Assembly: GCA_024280135.1 (NCBI GenBank)
Contig: JAJRQS010000166.1
Coordinates: 1-5,549 of the forward strand
Direction: 5' to 3'
DNA length: 5,549 bases
Source of the DNA: Bacteroidota bacterium
GTDB taxonomy: Bacteria; Bacteroidota; Bacteroidia; Chitinophagales; Saprospiraceae
Part shown: positions 1 to 5,549 of the stretch, in pieces
How the letters are laid out: every line of letters starts with the position of its first letter
Numbering within the stretch: position 1 is the stretch's first letter
Program-made: the position numbers and the translations under genes
The notes under the pieces: generated by a model
Database searches by the model: none
The model's input: the letters and a program-made list of their open reading frames with translations, nothing else
Told to the model about the DNA's origin: nothing

Positions 1-327
1 AATAGCTGAACTAAAGTCCCCTACTCCGTCTTTCCCGACTTTAATGATTCGGTAGAAACAAGTCTTTCCACCCATTTTCTTATCAAGAAAACTATATTCT
101 GTATTTTTTGAAATTTGTTTCGTTGCAATTGGCATGAAGTTCACACCGTCAAAAGAACGTTGTACGATAAAGAATTGAACATCAATTGTATTATCAACAG
201 TCCATTCGATTTGGTTTCCAGCTTCTGTACTAGTACCAGCTAATGGTTGAATAACGGTTGCAAAAGAAAAGGTTGTTACAAAGATAAAAGCAACAAATAG
301 GATTGAATTTTTAAGATTAAATTTCAT
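1..327 (-). CDS. Small exported beta-sandwich (FN3-like) protein, C-terminus cut by window edge
   Basis: An open frame runs from an ATG at 325-327 to the left edge with no stop, giving 109 visible residues. Residues 1-23 form a classic signal peptide: Lys at 2 and 6, a hydrophobic stretch about 9-20, and a likely cleavage site SFA|T after residue 23. The mature part (about 31-109) reads as a small all-beta domain: IEWTVDN, then VQRSFDGVNF, then YSFLDKK, then FYRIIKVGKDG. This pattern (EW..., ER/QRS.DG..F, Y.D, YYR...DG) recurs in fibronectin-III-like modules of Bacteroidota secreted and surface proteins, often ahead of a C-terminal sorting domain. Whether a sorting domain follows cannot be seen. 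No enzymatic motif is visible and the function is unknown; a structural or adhesive role would be inference. It has its own promoter, a sigma-54-like element at 441-458, and lies downstream of the trxB terminator, so it is a separate transcription unit. The start is favoured because the signal peptide begins exactly there. No Shine-Dalgarno sequence is present. Confidence 0.85.
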   Translation of the reverse strand, partial: MKFNLKNSILFVAFIFVTTFSFATVIQPLAGTSTEAGNQIEWTVDNTIDVQFFIVQRSFDGVNFMPIATKQISKNTEYSFLDKKMGGKTCFYRIIKVGKDGVGDFSSAI

Positions 328-440
328 AATTCACAGTTTTTAAGATTCCGGGCAAAACGCCATTTGGAGAGAATACTTAAAGGGTGTGTGAGGAGAATTT
401 AATTTGATGGGAAACAGCTGCAATGCTGATACTAGAGACT

Positions 441-458
441 TTGCAAAAGGTGTGCCAA
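441..458 (-). promoter_or_regulatory. Sigma-54 (RpoN) -24/-12 promoter
   Basis: Read on the minus strand the element is TTGGCACACCTTTTGCAA. Compared with the consensus YTGGCACG-N4-TTGCW it matches every specified base except one (A for G after GGCAC). The invariant GG (456-455) and GC (444-443) are separated by exactly 10 nt, the spacing required by sigma-54. Transcription would start near 432, leaving a leader of about 105 nt before the ATG at 327. It is correctly oriented toward the exported-protein gene and lies outside any coding region. Sigma-54 promoters need an AAA+ enhancer-binding activator, so expression is probably switched by a specific signal. The match is seen directly; use by RpoN is inferred. 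Confidence 0.75.
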
Positions 459-459
459 A

Positions 460-487
460 AAATAAAAAACCGACATTTTTTTTATTT
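460..487. repeat. A-tract/T-tract inverted repeat upstream of the -24 element
   Basis: AAATAAAAAA at 460-469 and TTTTTTATTT at 478-487 are perfect 10-bp complementary arms around an 8-nt spacer. The pair is entirely A/T and directly abuts the upstream side of the sigma-54-like element. Phased A-tracts bend DNA, so this could aid looping between an upstream activator and the polymerase. An AT-only hairpin lacking GC pairs is a poor terminator. The role is inferred and it could simply be AT-rich intergenic sequence. Confidence 0.4.
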
Positions 488-523
488 AACCATTATTCAC
501 AGCACTTTTAGCGGCAAATGGTT
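488..523. repeat. 7-bp inverted repeat, candidate activator site
   Basis: AACCATT at 488-494 and AATGGTT at 517-523 are perfect inverted copies separated by 22 nt. Relative to the predicted sigma-54 start near 432 they lie at about -56 to -91, roughly where upstream activating sequences for sigma-54 enhancer-binding proteins can occur. The dyad is short and could be chance, so the regulatory assignment is speculative. Confidence 0.3.
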
Positions 524-527
524 CAAT

Positions 528-562
528 AAAAAAGGGCAACTCATACGAGTTGCCCTTTTTTT
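528..562 (-). terminator. Rho-independent terminator of trxB (structurally bidirectional)
   Basis: Arms 528-542 and 547-561 form a perfect 15-bp stem around a 4-nt loop (543-546). The core is the 9-bp GGGCAACTC/GAGTTGCCC, flanked by A6 on one side and T6-T7 on the other. On the minus strand the RNA folds GGGCAACUC-GUAU-GAGUUGCCC and then runs into a U tract. It starts 26 nt past the trxB stop, with no other gene between. The A/T flanks would also make it work on the plus strand, but no plus-strand gene is seen that would need it. It separates trxB from the exported-protein gene. Confidence 0.93.
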
Positions 563-588
563 CAGCTACTAAAATATTACTTAATTTC

Positions 589-1521
589 TTAGGCAATACC
601 TTTTTCAACTAAATATCGCTCAGAATCTAAAGCAGCCATGCACCCAGAACCCGCAGCTGTGACTGCCTGACGATATTCTCTATCTTGGACATCACCACAA
701 GCAAAAACACCAGAAATTGAAGTCTTTGAAGAACCCGGCTTTGCGATCAAATATCCTACATCATCCATTTCCATTGCTCCATCCAAAAAATCGGTATTAG
801 GTTTATGTCCGATGGCTACAAAGAACGCTTTTACTGGAAGGACTGTTTTTTCCTTAGTCTTGTTATTATAAACCCTTACTCCCTCTACTTCAGATTCCCC
901 TAAAATTTCATCCGTTTCAGTATTCCAATGAATAATGATGTTTTCAGTATCCATTACTCTTTTTTGCATTATTTTAGAAGCCCGCATCTCATCACGCCTA
1001 ACGATTAAATGTACTTTCGTACAAATCTTAGATAAGTATGAAGCCTCTTCAGCAGCTGTATCTCCACCTCCGACTACGGCTACTTCTAATCCTTTAAAAA
1101 AGAAACCATCACAGACTGCACAGGCAGAAACACCCATATTCATCAATCTCTTCTCGGACTCTAATCCTAACCATTTTGCGGAAGCACCCGTTGCAATAAT
1201 CACGGTATCTGCGTGTATTTCAACATCCGTCTCAGACCAAACTTTTTTTACATCACCTGAGAAATCTACTTTGGTTATCTTCTCATATCTGATTTCTGTA
1301 TCAAACCGCTCTGCTTGTTGTTTGAACTTTTCCATCATTTCAGGGCCACGTATTCCTTCTGGATATCCTGGGTAGTTATCTACTTCAGTCGTTATCATCA
1401 ATTGTCCACCAGGCTCGTGTCCGGTGTACATTAAAGGGTTTAAACCTGCTCTAGCAGCATAAATAGCAGCAGTATAACCCGCAGGTCCTGCACCTATAAT
1501 CAGACATTTTACTTTTTCCAT
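589..1521 (-). CDS. trxB: Thioredoxin reductase (NADPH)
   Basis: This cytoplasmic FAD enzyme passes electrons from NADPH to thioredoxin and so sustains disulfide reduction, ribonucleotide reductase and peroxide defence. The 310-residue product has the usual length of low-molecular-weight bacterial TrxB. Visible motifs in order are the FAD dinucleotide fold GAGPAG (10-15), the redox-active dithiol CAVC (134-137) followed by DG, the NADPH fold GGGDTA (151-156), the NADPH-phosphate loop VRRDEMRAS (174-182) with both Arg and the third Arg kept, and the second FAD motif FACGDVQD (273-280), followed by RQAVTAAGSG. All catalytic residues are present and the frame is intact. The ATG at 1519-1521 puts the FAD motif at the normal distance from the N-terminus. 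The leader is A-rich (ATAAAAATACCGAA) without a Shine-Dalgarno sequence. A candidate promoter lies at 1575-1582 and a strong terminator at 528-562, so it can be monocistronic, though read-through from the esterase gene is possible because no terminator separates them. Confidence 0.97.
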   Translation of the reverse strand: MEKVKCLIIGAGPAGYTAAIYAARAGLNPLMYTGHEPGGQLMITTEVDNYPGYPEGIRGPEMMEKFKQQAERFDTEIRYEKITKVDFSGDVKKVWSETDVEIHADTVIIATGASAKWLGLESEKRLMNMGVSACAVCDGFFFKGLEVAVVGGGDTAAEEASYLSKICTKVHLIVRRDEMRASKIMQKRVMDTENIIIHWNTETDEILGESEVEGVRVYNNKTKEKTVLPVKAFFVAIGHKPNTDFLDGAMEMDDVGYLIAKPGSSKTSISGVFACGDVQDREYRQAVTAAGSGCMAALDSERYLVEKGIA

Positions 1522-1574
1522 TTCGGTATTTTTATATTCGATTCATTAAACATCACCTTCTCACAAAAGTTGTA

Positions 1575-1582
1575 CAAAGTTA
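1575..1582 (-). promoter_or_regulatory. Candidate Bacteroidota -7 promoter box for trxB
   Basis: On the minus strand 1582-1575 reads TAACTTTG, a full match to TAnnTTTG, the -7 box used by the primary sigma factor of Bacteroidota. It would start transcription near 1568, leaving a leader of about 47 nt before the trxB ATG. No clear TTG/TTTG -33 box is seen at the expected distance upstream, so the call rests on one box and its position. The 130-nt gap (1522-1651) otherwise shows nothing I can assign, and no convincing terminator for the upstream gene. Confidence 0.45.
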
Positions 1583-1651
1583 ATTAGATATCCCTTATTA
1601 TTGAGTGATTCGGGTCACGAAATATCATTTTGTCTGCTAGTGGATATATGC

Positions 1652-2746
1652 TTACCACCCTTTCACTTCCTTAATCTTCTTGACTAACAAATCAGACATG
1701 GCTTGGTGTTCCGCAATATTAGGATGCCCAGGAGTCTTTTTGTAAGGAAAAAACAAGGTATGAATGTCTTTGTCTAACATCGAAGCCACTGCACTTTGGA
1801 TATAGGTAGGCCAATGGGATCCCTCTTTTGTTGCATCCATACTACCAAGAGTACAGATAATAGGTGTTTGGGGATAGACCTTTCTAATCTTGCGAATAAA
1901 ATTTCGATATGCCCTAATCATGTCCACTGGTTTTGGAGCTGTATCTCCGAAGCGAGCTTTAAACTGTTCAAAATCTGGTTTGTTAACAATCCATGAATCA
2001 TTTTGAAATAGATTCACAACTACTACATCTGGGGTTACTTTCGTAAAATCCCATTTACTATGCTCATCATACGGATCTAGTCTATCATACAATTCGGGCA
2101 TTATAATCGGAAACCAACTCACTAAAATACCGATGCCTGCCTTTGCGGTGCAGTACATATCTGCATCTAGTGCTCTTGCGGTCATTGCTGAGTAGGCATT
2201 ATAATTATTCGTCTGTGTGCTATCTGGTTTATCTTTTCCAGAAAAATCCTCATTGGCATAACCGGTTGAAATAGAATTTCCAAAGAACTCGATGGTTCGT
2301 GATGATTTTTTTGGTTTTTCTAGAATTAAGCCATCAGTCTTTACATTAAAAATATCTAGGTAGCCCAATGTCCATTCTGTACGTTTATAAATTGCAATTT
2401 CATGTTTACCTTTAGGTAAATTTTGCGCAAGCTTCAACCAAGTTCTAGCGGTATCTAAATCAATCATAAATGGCTTTCTGCCATCCACCACTACATTAAG
2501 ATAATTTTCCCCTTTTTCATCCTTCAAATCAATACTTGCCTCAGTTCCTTCAAATCTAAATTTGACTGCTGTGCCTGGCCAATAAATCCGGACAAAATCA
2601 TTTTTTGTATCTACCCGGCCCACAAACAAAACTTGCTCCGTGAGCGATTTCTTTTCCGTTTTATTTATTGGCAATTGAGTTGTGGTACTACACCCAAACA
2701 ACAATACGACAAAGAACGAAAAAACGCTAAACCTTAATTTGATCAT
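1652..2746 (-). CDS. SGNH/GDSL hydrolase lipoprotein, CE2-like esterase
   Basis: Predicted envelope lipoprotein of 364 residues, probably an O-deacetylase or other carboxylic ester hydrolase. Residues 1-19 are a lipoprotein signal peptide with lipobox LFGC, the lipidated Cys being residue 19. No acidic run follows the Cys, so the surface-export signal described for some Bacteroidota lipoproteins is not evident and a periplasm-facing location is likelier. Residues about 40-135 are beta-rich (FVGRVDT, VKFRFEGTEASI, NVVVDG, GKHEIAIYKRTE), resembling the N-terminal jelly roll of carbohydrate esterase family 2. The SGNH domain follows: block I FFGNSIS with nucleophile Ser158, oxyanion Gly in KAGIG (about 204), NLFQND (245-250) in place of GxND, and catalytic His341 in GHPNIAEHQAM. 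No Asp sits three residues before the His, as in CE2 enzymes that use a Ser-His dyad. The ATG overlaps the stop of the upstream peptidase gene by 4 nt, implying translational coupling in one operon. The exact substrate is unknown; acetylated polysaccharide is the family precedent. Confidence 0.88.
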   Translation of the reverse strand: MIKLRFSVFSFFVVLLFGCSTTTQLPINKTEKKSLTEQVLFVGRVDTKNDFVRIYWPGTAVKFRFEGTEASIDLKDEKGENYLNVVVDGRKPFMIDLDTARTWLKLAQNLPKGKHEIAIYKRTEWTLGYLDIFNVKTDGLILEKPKKSSRTIEFFGNSISTGYANEDFSGKDKPDSTQTNNYNAYSAMTARALDADMYCTAKAGIGILVSWFPIIMPELYDRLDPYDEHSKWDFTKVTPDVVVVNLFQNDSWIVNKPDFEQFKARFGDTAPKPVDMIRAYRNFIRKIRKVYPQTPIICTLGSMDATKEGSHWPTYIQSAVASMLDKDIHTLFFPYKKTPGHPNIAEHQAMSDLLVKKIKEVKGW

Positions 2747-5549
2747 CTTGCTTTCAATTTTATTTTCTTTATTATCTCCACTCCATTTCGTAATACTTTA
2801 ATGGAAACTATTTGACCAGGCTTTAGTTTTTTTAATAATGCAGCGTAGCCCGCTAAATCTTCTACTTTTTCATCAGCCAAACTAATAATAACATCTCCAG
2901 CCAAAAGACCCGCTTTTTCTGCAGGGCTTCCTTTCGGAACACTGCCTATTTTTACGCCAGTCCCTTCGTAGGAAAAACTGGGAACAGAGCCCGTTGAAGC
3001 TCTTTTCCCCTCTTTTGCATGTTTTTTATCTGGCGATAGTCCTTGCCTTACTAAACCTGTAAACGGCATTGGATTTTCTCTATCCGCTAGATAGACTAAC
3101 ACTTCTTTGGCTACTGTTGCCACCTTTACTAAACCCGCAGCATCAATCTTATCTGGCGTGTCACTTGGACGATGATAATTTGTAGTAGCACCTGCAAAAA
3201 ACTGTACGGCAGGAATGCCTTTCTCTATAAAAGAACCTTGATCACTTGCATCTAACTCCTTCATTACCAATTGGGTGGCAATACCTGTCACATAATCTGT
3301 TCCCATAAAAATATGTTTCCATTCAGCTGCTGTATTCGCATTCAGAATGATTAATTTTTGGTCAAACAGAGAACCCTCCGTATCCAGATTGATATTTGCA
3401 AAAAACTTTTCATTTCCCGCTTGCACAAAATACCTAGACCCTATTAAGCCTGCTTCTTCTCCAGTAAAAGCCACAAAAATAATAGGTCGCTGAGGTTTTA
3501 CGGTCTTAGCCATTCTCAACGCCAGTTCTAACATCACCGCTACCCCACTGGCATTATCATCTGCCCCATAGTGTATTTTTCCTGTATCACCATGATGTGC
3601 ATCTGGCCAGCCCATTCCTAAGTGATCGTAGTGTGCCGAAATAACGACGGGTTCATCCTTAAAATTTGGATTACTACCCGGGATAATTCCAATTACATTT
3701 TTTAATTTTACTTGTTTCTTATCTTTTGCATCTGCCGTCCAAGATTGGAAGTATGTATTATTATCTCCACCCGTCTTCAATCCTGCTTGCGCAAAATAGT
3801 TGGCAATATAATCTGCAGCTATGTCCAATTCGGGAGTCCCTAAGCCACGTCCCTTTAAATCCTCAGCTGCCAAATATTCGATATGCTCCATCATATTCTT
3901 AGAAGAAAAAACAGGCTCTAAATAAGCCAAAGCTTTTCTTTTTTCCTGTAGTGCACTTGGCGCTTTTGGATCTAATATTTTTATTAATGGTGATGCTATA
4001 ACTGGCCATTGTCCTTTGGCGATATTGGTTGGTTCATCTCCTTCAAAAGCTAGATAACTGTATTTTCCATAATGTGGGAGCTTTCGGACCAATCCAGGGA
4101 TAGCCGTTTCCTTTCCTATTGCCAAAAACACAATTGCTTCTTGATCATTCTGAGGGTGATCCAATGTTAATATAACATCGTTTCCAGTTTTTGATATTGA
4201 CTTATTCGGAAAATGAACAGAATCTTTGGCCATCTTTCCACCATAACTTTGCATCGCCTTAAACAGCGGGGCAAATTTATTCTCATATCCCAAAACCCAA
4301 ACAGTCCGATCTGTCGGTAAGGTTTGAACTTCCGAATCATAAATAACTTCATAATTACCAGGAACTCCTTTTATCCAAGCTTCAGCAAAATCATCATATT
4401 TACCCTTACTCTTCATTAATGGCTTAACAAGCAATATCTTTTCAGAACCATAGGCTTTTGTCAGCGCTGGGGGTACTTCTTTTGAATCTAATATTCTAAA
4501 TAAATCAAACATCGGATCTATCTTGATTTTCGTAGGACTACCGGGTACTGAAATCACCATCTTTTGTTCTTTACTCGTCATCATTTTCACAAAGTGCTCC
4601 GTTTTGACTTTGCCATCGTGCATATAAGAAACCTCAATCGGCACATCAATGACAAACACTTCATCTACTTGTTTTTGCCGCAAGGTAAAAGATAGTCGAT
4701 AGCTTAAATTGGCTCTCAATCTCGTTTCGATAGAATCCTCTAGTTCCAGTTCTGGAGCCCCTTTTCTTTCAGTCCATTGCTGGAAAAAAGCGCTCAACTC
4801 TTCGCCTGATACTTGTTCAAAAGCTTTTTGTATATCTCCAAAACTAGCCCTTTTGTATTTATTCTTTTTATAGAATTTACGCATGGCTTGCAAGAATTTC
4901 TCATCCCCAAACCGAGTGCGTAGCATGTGCCACATCATCAATGACTTTCCATATCCAACGGCTTCGCTAGGCCCATCCGTTCTTGATCTAAAATCCGTTA
5001 AAGGAAAATCATTTTCAGGATTAACCAGATCCGAATATTTCTGTATCGTAGAACGGCGATAATCTTGCCCTTTCCCTCTTTGTTCTTTAATAAGGTGGTC
5101 TGCCATATACGCTGTCAAGCCTTCGCACCAATTTCCTTTTTCAAAGTCCACATACACACTATTGCCCCACCAATTATGCAGTAATTCATGCGGGTAAGAG
5201 GAATGTAAAATAAAAGGAAAGCGAATGATTTTTTCGCCTAACAAAGTAAAAGAAGGCATACCATAACCCGTCTCCCAAAAATTCTCTACTAAAGCAAATT
5301 TGGAATAAGGATACAAAGCGAGAATCCCTCGATACATTTCTAAATACTGAGCTGTGGTTTCTAGATACTTATTGGCAATAGCTTCATCTGGTGTCCGTAA
5401 AAATGCCATTGCTTTCACATTTCCTGCATCAAAGCTATACTCTGTAAATTTTGCTCCTATTAAAAATATTTCTTCTTGAGGTTTTAGGCAAATCCAAGTT
5501 TCTTTTTCCGAAAGGGTACGCTCTCCTTGCGCAACGGACTTCCAACCTA
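2743..5549 (-). CDS. M1-M28-PDZ double metallopeptidase, N-terminus beyond window
   Basis: The frame is open from the right edge to a TGA at 2743-2745, giving at least 934 residues. A GTG at 5416-5418 is in frame, but coding continues upstream of it for 43 more codons, so it is not the real start. Numbering below is from that GTG. The M1 aminopeptidase core shows LVEN (43-46) in the place of GAMEN, zinc motif HELLH (77-81) with NWWGN, third ligand Glu99 in NWCEG, and transition-state Tyr156 in YGKS. A middle region (about 320-500) has an unassigned fold. A complete M28 domain spans about 508-775: His596 and Asp598 in SAHYDH, Asp620 in GADDNASG, Glu654/Glu655 in FTGEE, Asp679 in NLDTEG, and His749 in YHRPSDT. 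A PDZ domain follows at about 818-889 (GSPAEKAGLLAGDVI). Both zinc sites look intact, so the protein should remove N-terminal residues from peptides, probably in the periplasm or outside the cell; the secretion signal would lie outside the window. It overlaps the esterase gene by 4 nt. Confidence 0.92.
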   Translation of the reverse strand, partial: GWKSVAQGERTLSEKETWICLKPQEEIFLIGAKFTEYSFDAGNVKAMAFLRTPDEAIANKYLETTAQYLEMYRGILALYPYSKFALVENFWETGYGMPSFTLLGEKIIRFPFILHSSYPHELLHNWWGNSVYVDFEKGNWCEGLTAYMADHLIKEQRGKGQDYRRSTIQKYSDLVNPENDFPLTDFRSRTDGPSEAVGYGKSLMMWHMLRTRFGDEKFLQAMRKFYKKNKYKRASFGDIQKAFEQVSGEELSAFFQQWTERKGAPELELEDSIETRLRANLSYRLSFTLRQKQVDEVFVIDVPIEVSYMHDGKVKTEHFVKMMTSKEQKMVISVPGSPTKIKIDPMFDLFRILDSKEVPPALTKAYGSEKILLVKPLMKSKGKYDDFAEAWIKGVPGNYEVIYDSEVQTLPTDRTVWVLGYENKFAPLFKAMQSYGGKMAKDSVHFPNKSISKTGNDVILTLDHPQNDQEAIVFLAIGKETAIPGLVRKLPHYGKYSYLAFEGDEPTNIAKGQWPVIASPLIKILDPKAPSALQEKRKALAYLEPVFSSKNMMEHIEYLAAEDLKGRGLGTPELDIAADYIANYFAQAGLKTGGDNNTYFQSWTADAKDKKQVKLKNVIGIIPGSNPNFKDEPVVISAHYDHLGMGWPDAHHGDTGKIHYGADDNASGVAVMLELALRMAKTVKPQRPIIFVAFTGEEAGLIGSRYFVQAGNEKFFANINLDTEGSLFDQKLIILNANTAAEWKHIFMGTDYVTGIATQLVMKELDASDQGSFIEKGIPAVQFFAGATTNYHRPSDTPDKIDAAGLVKVATVAKEVLVYLADRENPMPFTGLVRQGLSPDKKHAKEGKRASTGSVPSFSYEGTGVKIGSVPKGSPAEKAGLLAGDVIISLADEKVEDLAGYAALLKKLKPGQIVSIKVLRNGVEIIKKIKLKAR
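2752..2967 (-). other. PDZ domain at the C-terminus of the metallopeptidase
   Basis: Residues about 818-889 (counted from the GTG at 5416-5418) carry the bacterial PDZ pattern: a strand with GVKIGSV, then GSPAEKAGLLAGDVIISL, an ADEKVEDL turn, the helix YAALLKKLKPG and final strands VSIKVLRNG...IKKIKLK. Such domains bind C-termini or extended peptides and often help proteases present substrate. A stretch rich in Lys and Ser (about 795-815) links it to the M28 domain. Only one residue follows the domain, so no cell-surface sorting tail is present. Confidence 0.85.
3094..3897 (-). other. M28 aminopeptidase domain inside the metallopeptidase gene
   Basis: This segment starts with MMEHIEYLAAEDLKGRGLGT and goes on to DIAADYIANYFAQAGL, the usual opening of mature stand-alone M28 peptidases. 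It then carries all five expected zinc ligands and the catalytic Glu (see the parent gene). No stop, frameshift or internal start with signal peptide separates it from the M1 part, so it is translated as part of one chain. Confidence 0.88.

Noticed and set aside
935..1375. Plus-strand open frame of 146 codons
   Set aside because: It lies wholly inside trxB on the opposite strand; the translation has no recognisable domain and is a shadow of the conserved gene.
1605..1618. GTGA-TTCGGG-TCAC hairpin after the esterase gene as a terminator
   Set aside because: The stem has only 4 bp and no T tract follows on the minus strand, so it is too weak to call.
1796..1996. Plus-strand open frame of 66 codons
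   Set aside because: It is antisense to the SGNH domain of the esterase gene, with no start signal or coherent protein features.
4167..4352. Minus-strand open frame of 61 codons in another frame
   Set aside because: It overlaps the intact metallopeptidase frame completely and shows no domain; it is a chance open stretch.
5416..5418. GTG as start codon of the metallopeptidase
   Set aside because: The same frame stays open to the window edge for 43 more codons with protein-like content (GWKSVAQGE..., EIFLIGAKF), and the M1 fold needs an N-terminal domain upstream of this point.
1..5549. Mobile elements, CRISPR arrays, tRNA or rRNA genes, phage or defence modules
   Set aside because: No transposase, integrase, direct-repeat arrays, cloverleaf-like segments or defence protein motifs were seen on either strand; the window looks like ordinary chromosomal gene content.

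Overview
The window is AT-rich DNA carrying four protein-coding genes, all on the minus strand. It most likely comes from the phylum Bacteroidota. Supporting signs are the lack of Shine-Dalgarno sequences with A-rich leaders before starts, a TAnnTTTG-type promoter box before trxB, the peptidase and esterase subfamilies, and a short exported protein with the 'QRSFDG.NF' beta-sandwich signature common in Bacteroidota secreted proteins. The genus cannot be read from this sequence.

Layout in the direction of transcription, right to left. (1) A very large metallopeptidase gene enters from the right edge without a visible start. It encodes an M1-type aminopeptidase core, a middle region, a complete M28-type aminopeptidase domain and a C-terminal PDZ domain. 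(2) Its stop codon overlaps by 4 nt the start of a lipoprotein gene for an SGNH hydrolase resembling carbohydrate esterase family 2. These two genes almost certainly form one operon. (3) After a 130-nt gap with a candidate promoter comes trxB, thioredoxin reductase, closed by a strong intrinsic terminator at 528-562. (4) After a 261-nt intergenic region comes a small exported protein, truncated by the left edge. The intergenic region holds a near-consensus sigma-54 (RpoN) promoter, two inverted repeats just upstream of it and a leader of about 105 nt.

Functionally, genes 1 and 2 look like envelope enzymes for breakdown of peptides and acetylated polymers, although a shared pathway is only inferred. 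TrxB is a cytoplasmic housekeeping redox enzyme that is simply adjacent. The left-edge gene is a separate transcription unit, apparently controlled by sigma-54 and an unknown enhancer-binding activator.

The most notable points are the sigma-54 promoter driving a small secreted protein and the double-peptidase fusion. No mobile elements, CRISPR arrays, tRNA or rRNA genes were seen.
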